Shown: positions 41,253-50,277 of the stretch, in pieces
Numbering within the stretch: position 1 is the stretch's first letter
Layout of the letters: the number at the start of each line of letters is the position of its first letter
DNA from: Tritrichomonas foetus
Taxonomy: Eukaryota > Parabasalia > Tritrichomonadida > Tritrichomonadidae
DNA: 64,000 nt
Reading direction: 5' to 3'
Assembly: GCA_001839685.1 (NCBI GenBank)
Contig: MLAK01000605.1
Location: 70,371 to 134,370 of the forward strand
Program-made: the position numbers and the translations under genes
Notes under the pieces: generated by a model
The model's input: the letters and a program-made list of their open reading frames with translations, nothing else
Database searches by the model: none
What the model was told of the DNA's origin: nothing

Positions 41253-42252
41253 ATGAGTGTTACCGCGCGAAATTCCCCGAAGAGGCCACCCGCATTTAAG
41301 GGAGACTTTCCCACGCACCTTTCAATCGATAACAGTTCTTCACAATCATCTCGCACCTGCCGGCCGAGGAGACGAAGTTTTAATTCCGCACTGCTTCTGG
41401 CGGCAAATTATTCAACCTTCGGCAAGGACGCCCCGAAGTTTACAATACCAAGTAGCAGACCGCCGTCGTTTTCGCGCAGCCTCATGCCCGGTCCTGGCGA
41501 TTATGAAGTGAGTGATGACAAAATGGATAAAAAAATTCCTCACAAAATTTATTCATCACGAGGAACCGTTAACCGCCAATATCGACTTTATCGACCGACC
41601 GAAATTTTCCGAAAATTCTGGATTTACAATCGGCAATAGAGAAAAATTCGAATACGCAATAATGACGCCAGGCCCGGGCCCAGGGAAATATGCGCTTCCT
41701 TCCACGATGGACACCGCAAAAAGTCACACAATTACATCCCGCCATTATCACGAAAAAGTGAGCGACACCCCCGGCCCAGGCTTTTACGACTTGCCAAGCA
41801 CCATTCAACTGCAGAGACAAGGGCCAGTGCCCTCTGTTGTTGATAATCGAACGGACTGGATGGTCAACGGGACGGAAAAAACGCCGGCGCCAACTGACTA
41901 CAATCCAGTGCCAATTGACGGGAAAGCGCCAATCGGGGTAAAGCTCACAAGCGGAAGAATTTGTACTTCAATTGGGAAGAAAAACCGTGGGAGAAATGTG
42001 TCAAATGGGAAAAATGTGATTGCTGTTGATAAATGCATCGTCAAATTGGATAAAGTAGAAGATGCTGAAGACGCAAAAAGATACATTCAATCATCATCAG
42101 CTTTGAAAAGCATTGTGGCAGAAATTTATGATTTGATATTAAAGGAGAAACCAGAAGATCCAATTGAATGTATCAAGCAACACTTTCTTCCTGAAGTTGT
42201 TCCGGCAAATCCAGGCGAGGAAGAAGAGGATTACAGTGATTTTCTCTTTTAA
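41253..42252 (+). pseudogene. Sperm-tail PG-rich repeat (STPGR/ODF3-like) protein, split by a frameshift
   Basis: Two overlapping frames make one protein. Frame one (from ATG 41253) carries FGKDAPKFTIPSS and SLMPGPGDYEVS. Frame two (to TAA at 42252) carries RPKFSENSGFTIGNR, TPGPGPGKYALPS, DTPGPGFYDLPS and APTDYNPVP, then an acidic end. PGPG.Y with an F..G..FTIG-like segment between is the STPGR signature of proteins that stabilise flagellar doublet microtubules. The whole span is 1000 nt (3n+1), so one extra base would explain the break. The seven-A run at 41529-41535 is the obvious site. G+C content and codon use are higher than in the neighbours. It could be a sequencing indel rather than a dead gene. 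Confidence 0.75.
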
Positions 42253-42879
42253 TATATTTGATTGTTGATGTTCTATCTTTCATTTCACAATAAATTATAT
42301 AAAAGCGGTTTTAAAATCTCTTTATACATATCTGGTGCTTCCAATTTACCTTTGTTTCTCTTGTCTTTGAAATTCATTTCATTTTATGTGAAATGTTTTT
42401 AAAATGCGATATTTTCATCACGAATTGAACATTCATGGTATATCGATCAAATGCATCATTTCTCCCTCCTTTTCCTGATATTCTTTAATCTCTTTCTCAG
42501 TCCAAAGGTTCCTTTGATGTTAACATCAAGTTTCCAATATGATAATGTTTTCAATTCATTTCTGTGAAACTCAGTCATTCAACATCACTTTATAGTAAAG
42601 TATTCATCTCCTATGTGAGACTGTTTTCATTGTGAACATTCAATTTTTGTCTCACAGGAAATTTAATATCAGAAATTTGATTGTTACCCAAAAAATGGTT
42701 CGAGCGAGTTTCAATGATTTATCTTTTAGATTTTGGAATGAAGAAAAAAGGGAAGGGAATAAAAAAAAAGTAAAGATGAGGGATATTTATTTTGGAATTA
42801 TGCTTTGACGAAAAAGCCAACAAGGATCAAATAAAATGTGCGTCTGAGTGGAATATAACTTCTGTGTGTTAGAATTGAA
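42253..42879. other. Intergenic with 16-nt palindrome
   Basis: About 630 bp of A+T-rich sequence. The only feature is a perfect palindrome, TTGATGTTAACATCAA, at 42514-42529. No coding frame is supported before 42880. Confidence 0.5.
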
Positions 42880-43137
42880 ATGGAAAACTCAGATGCCGAA
42901 TGCCTCAACAAAGCTTCAGACCGCCCGTCGGCAGAGGTCATCATAGAAAACATACTTTTGTGTTGTAGATTCGAATTTTCCTTTTCAAACAAAAGGAAAA
43001 AAGAGTTGCAACTCGAAGAGACTGCTGTAAAAAATGTGGCTGACCCAAAAAGTGCTCCGAACACTTCACTTCTTTTATTATCAAAAAGTTTAAATCAAAT
43101 TTCTCAAAAAGTTAATAAATATAACTCCCAATCGTGA
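42880..43137 (+). CDS. Small hypothetical protein
   Basis: An 85-residue frame with a hydrophilic, helix-prone composition (e.g. RKKELQLEETAVKNV and LLLLSKSLNQISQKVN). It has no transmembrane segment or known motif. The opposite strand is also open over most of the span (88 codons, 42798-43064), but that translation is hydrophobic and less protein-like. The spacing to the ubiquitin hydrolase downstream (219 bp) would allow a separate gene. I rate it possible, not certain. Confidence 0.4.
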   Translation: MENSDAECLNKASDRPSAEVIIENILLCCRFEFSFSNKRKKELQLEETAVKNVADPKSAPNTSLLLLSKSLNQISQKVNKYNSQS

Positions 43138-43356
43138 AAACATGAACCATCATCGAATTACATACATCTCGAAATGGATTCATGGAATCATCATTGGTAT
43201 ACCAGTGATATAACATTTAAAAATGGATCCTTCTCGATGATTAATAAAGAATGTTCAACAAGAGAACATGAAAATAACATCAACACTTTTATGAAAAAGT
43301 TTAACTTTTTCTATTAGGTTCTTTAAAATTTTTGCCAAATATTCCCAAAATCAAAA

Positions 43357-44277
43357 ATGAGCATTCACGAAAGACTTGGGAATTTTCCAGGTGACCACAC
43401 TATTATCCAACTTGCAAACTCAAATGGTACATGCTATATTAATTCTATTTTACAGTCAATGTTTAATTTACCATCAATTATTCAATATCTTGAAGAAGTT
43501 GAAGAAAAACTTGTTCAGCTGAATTTGAAAGAAGAGAATGAACAAAGTCTTTTTGGATTATTTTTAAAGATTTATATTGATTCAATGAGGGCCCCACAAA
43601 ATGAAGTTTATTATGAGCCGAATTATTTTTTGGATGAGTTATTTAAAACATTAACTATGTTTCAAAGAGGAAATCAAGCTGATGCTTTTGACTTCTATCA
43701 TCAAATGTTAATTTCATTTGATCAATCGAACACTTTCATGAATGAAATTATTGGAAAAAATGAAATTCCTTTATTTTCTTCATTCTTCAGAATTGTGATT
43801 GATGAAAATTATTATCGTCGTCATGAATTTATCAATTATTGTGCAATTACAGTCCTTCCAAATAATGAAGGCCTAGAAAAGGCAATAGAAAAATGGATGA
43901 CGCCTGCTAGAGGCATTTCCAGAACTTTTTATGAACTTCCCCAAATTTTTTGTCTCAGAATAAATGTTTTTACTGTTGAAAACGGTGAATTGAAGAAAAA
44001 TTTCACCAAAACGCCGATTCCATTAGGCTTTTCATTAAGAGAAAGAGATAGTGAAGTAAATTATACTTTTATTTCATCAGTTATTCATAATGGTGATCAT
44101 TTTAATGATGGTCATTTCATTTCTATATTTTATACATGTGACAGAATTATTGTTGGTGACGATGCAAATTTCTGGGGACTGAATGACGAACAGCTTTCTA
44201 ACTTTTTGGAGTTTAATGAAGTTCCAGGAAGCGAAAAATCCAGTGCTATTTATATTCTATTCTACCAAAGAATCTAA
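43357..44277 (+). CDS. Small ubiquitin carboxyl-terminal hydrolase (C19, USP)
   Basis: A compact 306-residue USP. The Cys box NGTCYINSILQSMFN begins at residue 23, giving catalytic Cys26. GNQADAFDFYHQML matches the QQDAxEF-type segment. The His box FNDGHFISIF gives His253, followed by VGDDANFWGLND and a closing YILFYQR. It lacks zinc-binding CxxC pairs and any extra domain, so it is close to a minimal USP core. It should remove ubiquitin or a ubiquitin-like modifier. It is unrelated in size to the giant USP at 14132-20875, though both show the same divergent Cys box style. Confidence 0.9.
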   Translation: MSIHERLGNFPGDHTIIQLANSNGTCYINSILQSMFNLPSIIQYLEEVEEKLVQLNLKEENEQSLFGLFLKIYIDSMRAPQNEVYYEPNYFLDELFKTLTMFQRGNQADAFDFYHQMLISFDQSNTFMNEIIGKNEIPLFSSFFRIVIDENYYRRHEFINYCAITVLPNNEGLEKAIEKWMTPARGISRTFYELPQIFCLRINVFTVENGELKKNFTKTPIPLGFSLRERDSEVNYTFISSVIHNGDHFNDGHFISIFYTCDRIIVGDDANFWGLNDEQLSNFLEFNEVPGSEKSSAIYILFYQRI

Positions 44278-44695
44278 AATCATCAAAACAACTTCAATTT
44301 ATATGACAGCTCCTCCGTTATTCATTAAAGTTTATTTGTTTGAAAGAAATTCATGAAATGAAATAGACTAGATGGAGAAATAATAAAAACTAATCTAAAC
44401 TGATATAATTTTGTTTTTCTAACATATTGTTTGCTGATTGCTTTTGAGAATTTATACTTGAACATTCAGATTGAAAATTATATTAAATGTGATTCATATT
44501 TTTGGAAATGAGTATAGTATAGTTAATTATTAAAAATGTAGGAAATTATATTTCGAGGTTTTAATGACATTTGCCATTTCAGCCTTTTTTCAATATTAAA
44601 AAGAAAAATCCGATAAAATTTGCCATGCCAATTATATTTCAAGGTTTTAATGGCATGGTCAATATTTGAGATGAAAGGTCAATTGTTTATTTTAT
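44278..44695. other. Spacer and promoter of the thioredoxin-reductase-like gene
   Basis: About 420 bp holding a 27-nt direct repeat pair and an inverted repeat (listed separately) in the last 150 bp before the ATG, plus an ATGGTCA site at 44655. The rest is featureless. Confidence 0.55.
44544..44658. repeat. 27-nt direct repeats with overlapping inverted repeat
   Basis: Copies at 44544-44570 and 44630-44656 begin AATTATATTTC and end TTTTAATG(A/G)CAT, with 25 of 27 bases equal. The second copy is enclosed by CCATGCCA (44623-44630) and its reverse complement TGGCATGG (44651-44658). The cluster ends 38 bp before the ATG at 44696, a fitting place for regulatory binding sites. Confidence 0.7.
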
Positions 44696-45745
44696 ATGTT
44701 TTTTGTTTTCTTAAATTTAATATGCATTTTACGTATTATTAATGAAGAAGGTGAAAACATTTTGGATAGATTGGATGATGAAAATAAAGAAATTGATTGG
44801 GATCAAACAAAATTATATGATTCAATAATTATTGGAAGTGGTCCGGCTGGAAGTACTGCTGGACTTTATCTCGGACGAGCCAGATTTAGTCCGCTTATTT
44901 TTCATGGTCATCTTCCTGGTGGTCAATTAATGCTTACCACTGACGTTGAAAATTTTCCAACGTTTAAAGGCACAGGACCACAGTTAGTTCAATCAATTCA
45001 GCAGCAAGCACGTGAATCTGGTGCAAAATTTGTTTATGATGAAATAGTTTTTGCTAATTTATCAAGTTATCCAAAAAAACTCGTCAGTGCATCCAACATT
45101 GGTTATCGTTCGAAAACAGTGATTCTTGCAACAGGTGCTAATGCAAGATATCTTGGTTTAACAAATGAAAAAAAGTTCATTAATAAAGGAATTTCAACAA
45201 GCGCTTCATTAGATGGATACCGTTACACAAATAAAAGCGTGGCGGTTGTCGGTGGTGGTGATACTGCCATCACTGAAGCATTAACTCTGACGCAAATTTG
45301 TAAACATGTAACACTAATTCATAGAACTAATCGAATGACTGCATCAATGCCAATGCAAATGAAATTAAAAAAATATTCAAACATTACAATCATTTCCAAT
45401 TCTGATATTGTGGAAATTATTGGTGATGATTTTTTAACAGGTATACAAATAAAGAATCAAATTACTCAAGAAATATCATCATTAGAAATTAATGGATTGT
45501 TTATTGCAATTGGGAGAGTGCCAGCAGCTTCTGTTTTTGCGGATGAAGTTGGCGTTGACAAATATGGATATTTTTTGAAAAATGCCAATACGACTGAAAC
45601 TAGAATTCCGGGAGTTTTTGTAGCTGGTGACTGTGCCGACAATATGTATAGACAAGCAATTACATCAGCTGGAACAGGGTGTCAAGCTGCTCTTGATTCA
45701 GAAAGATATTTAAAAGAAAAAAATCAGCTAAGAACACCAATTTGA
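44696..45745 (+). CDS. Thioredoxin-reductase-like flavoprotein lacking the redox CxxC, with signal sequence
   Basis: A 349-residue protein with the low-molecular-weight thioredoxin reductase fold: FAD motif IIGSGPAGSTAGLYLGRA (45-62), GGQLMLTTDVENFP (75-88), ILATGANARYLGL (143-155), NADPH motif VVGGGDTAITEA (184-195) and C-terminal GVFVAGDCADNMYRQA (306-321). In true reductases the segment before the NADPH motif reads CATCDG and holds the active disulfide. Here the aligned stretch is STSASLDG (167-174), with Ser169 and Leu172 at the Cys positions. Direct thioredoxin reduction by the normal route is therefore unlikely. Residues 1-13 are hydrophobic and followed by an acidic stretch, suggesting ER entry or membrane anchoring, also unusual. 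It may be an FAD/NADPH oxidase, a ferredoxin/flavodoxin-NADP reductase-like enzyme, or non-catalytic. Confidence 0.88.
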   Translation: MFFVFLNLICILRIINEEGENILDRLDDENKEIDWDQTKLYDSIIIGSGPAGSTAGLYLGRARFSPLIFHGHLPGGQLMLTTDVENFPTFKGTGPQLVQSIQQQARESGAKFVYDEIVFANLSSYPKKLVSASNIGYRSKTVILATGANARYLGLTNEKKFINKGISTSASLDGYRYTNKSVAVVGGGDTAITEALTLTQICKHVTLIHRTNRMTASMPMQMKLKKYSNITIISNSDIVEIIGDDFLTGIQIKNQITQEISSLEINGLFIAIGRVPAASVFADEVGVDKYGYFLKNANTTETRIPGVFVAGDCADNMYRQAITSAGTGCQAALDSERYLKEKNQLRTPI

Positions 45746-46129
45746 TTTTATTTCGTCTAACCAAATAATGACGAAACCAATTAATTATTTCCGATTTCAT
45801 TTATAGTTATGTAAAGATTTAATATAGAAACATCACAATTTCACATGGAATATCTCTTTGTTTTAAATCATGATAATTCTGTTGTGAATAATAATGGAAA
45901 TAAGAAAATTATTTTATTACAGTTTCAATTTCTAGAAACAGGAGGTAGAAATATATATATTTTTTAAATGGAACAAAACATCCAAAAATAAATATTGTTC
46001 AATAAAGTTTATTACCAACAACAACAATAAATAATGCATCATGAAAATACACTAATACAACACTCATAAATATATATATATAAAGATAGATAAATAGATA
46101 TAATATGGGATAAATATTATCCTAAATTT
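45746..46129. other. Convergent intergenic spacer
   Basis: This holds the 3' flanks of the thioredoxin-reductase-like and Sel1-kinase genes. It is very A+T-rich with TATATA runs around 45950-45970 and 46067-46082 and a GATAGATA-like stretch near 46085-46100. No gene is supported. Confidence 0.5.
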
Positions 46130-49100
46130 TCAATTATTTTTCTTTTTCTTTTTCTCTGCTAATTCTTTCAATAATGTTTTAGCGAAATCAGGATTTGTTT
46201 CAAGTCCTTCAATAAAGAGCGATTCAGCTTGTTTGAAGTCTTGTTTCACTCCCCAACCATTCATTAACATTCGTCCATAGTCAATTTTAGCATCAGTGTT
46301 TCCTTTTTCAATTGCATCACGTAAATACTTCAAAGCTGAATCAAAATCTTTTTCAGCTAAATAAAAAATACCTAAACTATACATTGCCAAATCACAACCT
46401 TTTTCAGCAGATTGCTTTTGTAATCGGAGAGCGAGCTCAACATCTTGGTTTTCAACACCAATTCCTTCAAGAAGTTTGATTGCATAGTTATTTAGACCAT
46501 ATGCATCACCTTGATCAGCTGACATTTTATAGTATTTTACAGCTTCTTCAATATTTTCTTTAACACCAATTCCATTTTCCAAGAAATCGCCATAACTATT
46601 TTGTGCCTCACTATTTCCATTATCTGCTGCCAATTTGAAGTATTTTGCAGCTTCAACTAAGTCTTCTTCAAGTCCATATCCATCTTTCAGGCATTGTCCA
46701 TAGTAAAATTGCGCTTTAGCAAATCCTTGATCAGCTGCAAGCTTGTAATATTTTATAGCATCTTTTGGATTATCTGGAGTATCTTTTGAACAACGCTGTG
46801 CATATTTAAATTGGGCTTTTGCATAGCCTTTATCAGCAGATTTCTTAAATTGTCTTAAAGCTTCCTTTAAATTTTTTCTGACACCAAAACCATTTCTCAA
46901 ACATCGTCCATAATATAATCTCGCTTTTGCATCATCTTTCTGAGATGCTTCTTCAAACAGATCAGCAGCACGTGTGGCCTCAGTATGATACTTATAATAC
47001 ATTTTACCTAATGTATATTTAGCATAAACATCATCCGATTCTGCAGCTTTTTCAAGAAGAGAAAATCCGGCTTCTAATTCTTGGTTGCTGTCAATTAACC
47101 ATTTCCCATAATAACATTGACCGATGATACTATTTTGATCAGAAGCAGCTTTAAAATATCGGCCAGCTTCCTCAGGGTCAACTGAGACTCCAATTCCATT
47201 TAAGAAACATTTTCCATAAAGGCATAAACCTTCTGGACTTCTTAGTTTTGCAGATTTTTTGAAATAGTTAAAAGCAAGATGAACATCTTTTCTTACATGT
47301 TTTCCTTTAAGTATCATTCGACCATAATAGTTTAAAGCTTGATCATAGTTGTTATCAGCAGCTTGTTTCAAATATTTTAGACCATCACGAAGATTTTGTT
47401 TTATTCCTTTTCCTTCCAACAAACATTTTCCTAACATAAATTGACCTTTTGGATTCTTTAAATCTGCTGCTTTTTTAAAGAAACTAGCGGCATCAATACT
47501 ATTCGCAGCAGTGCCATTTCCATTTAATAAACACATTCCAAGTTCATAACAAGCTTCAGAGCTTCCAGCTTTGGCAGCCTTTTCAAAAATTGAAAGACCA
47601 CGTCTGGCATCTTTTGTAGTACCTATGGCCGATAAGAGACATCTGGCGTATTCCACACTTCCTTCAAGATCATTATTATCGCTTGCTTTTTTATACATTT
47701 CAAAAGCTTTTTCAAGATGATTAGGTGAAGATTCAGGATATTTTTCTAAAACTTTTCCATATAAAACCATTGCCTTAACAACTCTATTATTTGAAGCAAA
47801 TTTTAAGAATTTTGAAGCCTCTTTCAAATTTGGCTTATTATTACAATGAATTCCTTCATAAAGAAATCTGCCAGCATGATAATTAGCTTCCGAATTTCCT
47901 TTATTTGCACATTTTTCATAATATTTAAATGCGCGCGATAGATCTTTATCAATACCGATTCCTTTTTCAAGAAATTGGGCAATTTTTAGTTGCGCTTCTT
48001 GATGGCCATAGTCCGCAGCTTTCATGTATTGTTTTGCAGCACGAACAAGACTTTTCTGGATACCAATTCCCTCTTCATGGCATTTTCCATAAAGATAAGT
48101 TCCTTCAGGGTCGTTTTGTTCAGTTGCACGTCGTAAAATTTTTGCAATATCTTTTGCTAATTTACTTTTCTCATCTGGATCTGTAATTTTTTCCATTTTG
48201 ATCCATAATTCCTTTGCTTTACTAGTATTGGTTTGATGATCATCATGACTTGGATTTGTTGTAGAAGCAGCTAAATTAGTAGAATTCGAATTTAATTGTG
48301 GTGGAATTGGTGCAGTTTGAGTGAATAAAAACTCGGGATTTTTTGACTGTTGAGAATTTGAAGAATTTTTAATTTTGGTATTAATTTCGCTGATGTCAGA
48401 AGAATCAGAAATCGGGTTTATTTCATCTGAATATATGTCTGAATCACTGCTGAATGAAAATTCATAATCATTTGAAGTTGAATTGACTTTTATGATTTTA
48501 TTGGTATTTTGTGAATGTGCGACTGTACAATTGCTTTTCAATGTTGAATTATTTTCATTTTTCATGGGTAAAACAGGTTTTTGTGTTAAACTCATTGAAG
48601 AAATAACATCATTTTTCATATCGTCATTTTTTTCACTTGCTTTACTCAAATGCACCTCTTTATTTGATTGCTTCAAAGGCGAAGCAGATTTAGTTGCTCT
48701 TTGTTTTGAAGGCGAATTCGTAGACTTTCCTTTCATATTCTCTTTGCTATCGCTCTCACTATTATCTTTTGCATTCTCTTTATTATTTCCTTTTCCAGTA
48801 TTTTTATCATTGTCTTTTGCTGTCTCTTTTTTACTTTCTTTTGAATTTTTTCCTTTGGGAGTTGAATCTTTTGTTTGTGTTTTTTGAGTTGTATGTTTTT
48901 CATTCAGTTTCTGTGGTGATGCGTGTTTTCGTTTCTCAAATTCGCTTGCCTCCAATTGGAGTTCGATATAGTAGTTTTTGATTGGATTAACATCGAGATC
49001 TTTCATGACACTATCTGGATCTTCTTCAATATAATCAGCGATTTCTGCAATTGTTGGCCTATTTTCAGGAACTTCGTTCCAGCACTGCTCAATGATGTTT

Positions 49101-49828
49101 TTCATGAGGTCGTTCATTGAACCGGACGGTATTGTTGGTCTTTCACCGTTGATTATTTTTCCTGGGATAACCAAGCTGTTATTCACATTTTCAAATGGTC
49201 GAGTTTCAGTGATAAGATGATATAATAGCATTCCGAATGAGAAAATGTCTGTTTTATTGGTGATTTTCCCACCCTTAAGTTTTTCCGGTGACATAAAAGC
49301 AGGACAGCCACGAGAAAAGAGACTTGACATGGATTCTTCAATTGGGCCAATTCCAAAAGAGAGTAAATGAGGTTTTAGCCCTTCATCGAGCAATATATTC
49401 GATGTTTCAAGAGCTCCATGGATGATATTTTGCTTGTGGAGAAATCTTAAAGATTCCGCAACGCCAATAATAATCGTCATTTTAGCGGTGTTTGAAATCC
49501 CTGTTTTTTGCTTGATATGCATCAGCAAATTATCATATTTGTAATATCTGAATAAATATGATGGAAAATATTGATCATTAAAATCAACAAATGAAAAAAG
49601 TTCATATCTTATCAATGTTGGATAGATTAAACAATTTAATTTATAAAATAAGTCTGTAAAAAGTTTTTGTTTGTCTTCTGTATTGAATTTCCCAACAAAA
49701 CTTTTCACAACAAATTTTTCGTTCGTAATATTTTTTTCGACAAGCTGAACTTTCACAAACTTGTTTGAATGCAGTTTGTTCGTGATTTTGTAATCTGCGT
49801 AATGCGCAAGTGAATGTATCACAGACAC
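46130..49828 (-). CDS. TKL-like pseudokinase fused to Sel1 repeats
   Basis: The coding frame gives 1232 residues. Residues 12-270 form a protein-kinase fold of the TKL type, but key catalytic residues are gone. The HRDLKxxN loop reads HGALETSN (137-144), so the catalytic Asp is Ala139, and DFG reads SFG (157-159). The Lys of VVK (about 42) is kept. Residues 290-560 are a disordered Lys/Ser/Asn-rich linker. Residues about 570-1220 carry roughly 18 Sel1-like repeats (YGKCLLEGKGIKQNLRDGLKY, A-YYGRxLxxG pattern), a protein-interaction solenoid. Kinase plus Sel1 proteins are greatly expanded in trichomonads. The 5' end is unclear: upstream of the kinase fold no in-frame ATG exists before a stop at 49838-49840, and 49828 is a GTG. 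The nearest ATG (49856) lies in another frame. Confidence 0.85.
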   Translation of the reverse strand: MSVIHSLAHYADYKITNKLHSNKFVKVQLVEKNITNEKFVVKSFVGKFNTEDKQKLFTDLFYKLNCLIYPTLIRYELFSFVDFNDQYFPSYLFRYYKYDNLLMHIKQKTGISNTAKMTIIIGVAESLRFLHKQNIIHGALETSNILLDEGLKPHLLSFGIGPIEESMSSLFSRGCPAFMSPEKLKGGKITNKTDIFSFGMLLYHLITETRPFENVNNSLVIPGKIINGERPTIPSGSMNDLMKNIIEQCWNEVPENRPTIAEIADYIEEDPDSVMKDLDVNPIKNYYIELQLEASEFEKRKHASPQKLNEKHTTQKTQTKDSTPKGKNSKESKKETAKDNDKNTGKGNNKENAKDNSESDSKENMKGKSTNSPSKQRATKSASPLKQSNKEVHLSKASEKNDDMKNDVISSMSLTQKPVLPMKNENNSTLKSNCTVAHSQNTNKIIKVNSTSNDYEFSFSSDSDIYSDEINPISDSSDISEINTKIKNSSNSQQSKNPEFLFTQTAPIPPQLNSNSTNLAASTTNPSHDDHQTNTSKAKELWIKMEKITDPDEKSKLAKDIAKILRRATEQNDPEGTYLYGKCHEEGIGIQKSLVRAAKQYMKAADYGHQEAQLKIAQFLEKGIGIDKDLSRAFKYYEKCANKGNSEANYHAGRFLYEGIHCNNKPNLKEASKFLKFASNNRVVKAMVLYGKVLEKYPESSPNHLEKAFEMYKKASDNNDLEGSVEYARCLLSAIGTTKDARRGLSIFEKAAKAGSSEACYELGMCLLNGNGTAANSIDAASFFKKAADLKNPKGQFMLGKCLLEGKGIKQNLRDGLKYLKQAADNNYDQALNYYGRMILKGKHVRKDVHLAFNYFKKSAKLRSPEGLCLYGKCFLNGIGVSVDPEEAGRYFKAASDQNSIIGQCYYGKWLIDSNQELEAGFSLLEKAAESDDVYAKYTLGKMYYKYHTEATRAADLFEEASQKDDAKARLYYGRCLRNGFGVRKNLKEALRQFKKSADKGYAKAQFKYAQRCSKDTPDNPKDAIKYYKLAADQGFAKAQFYYGQCLKDGYGLEEDLVEAAKYFKLAADNGNSEAQNSYGDFLENGIGVKENIEEAVKYYKMSADQGDAYGLNNYAIKLLEGIGVENQDVELALRLQKQSAEKGCDLAMYSLGIFYLAEKDFDSALKYLRDAIEKGNTDAKIDYGRMLMNGWGVKQDFKQAESLFIEGLETNPDFAKTLLKELAEKKKKKNN

Positions 49829-50277
49829 GATATATAATTATGATGAGATTGACCATTTATAATCTGAAAATGATAAAAAAAGTATGAATCGTTAAAATGG
49901 TCGCTTCATAACAATTTTTTATAGACTGAAAACGTTGCTACTAAAATCAAGATTTGAAGAAATGGAAGGAAAGAAAATTGATTTTATGTTGAATCTCTAA
50001 AATATATATATATATATATATATTATGCCTTTATGCATAAATCACTTTAATGAATTCATATTGCTAGTTGTTGCTCGACATGACTCATGTATGATATTAT
50101 TATCTTGCAGCATCTTAGAAAACTCTTTCATTAAATATGAATTATTCAGATGAAATATTGCTAGCAAAAACTTGAAATAATATAGAAGCAATAACAGATC
50201 TATCAAAGAATATTAAGAAAAGAAATTGTATATAATTTTCTTTTAATATCGTCTACAAAGATCGTTTTTCTCATTAA
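49829..50277. other. Intergenic with promoter-like sites and (AT)n
   Basis: This is the spacer between two minus-strand genes. It holds an ATAAATGGTCA site at 49850-49860, a TAACGA sequence (minus strand, near 49890) like the Myb element known from Trichomonas vaginalis, and an alternating AT run near 50000-50022. No gene is supported. Confidence 0.5.
49850..49862 (-). promoter_or_regulatory. ATAWATGGYCA-type motif
   Basis: The minus strand reads TTATAAATGGTCAATC, ending 22 bp before the annotated frame start of the Sel1 pseudokinase. The ATG inside this motif is out of frame with the kinase. Confidence 0.4.

Noticed and set aside
41529..41600. Spliceosomal intron joining the two STPGR frames
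   Set aside because: No trichomonad-type GTATGT donor or ACTAACACACAG acceptor/branch sequence is present; a one-base indel is simpler.
42696..42712. Sequence GGTTCGAGC resembling a tRNA T-arm
   Set aside because: The flanking five bases do not pair, and no D-arm or acceptor stem can be built around it.
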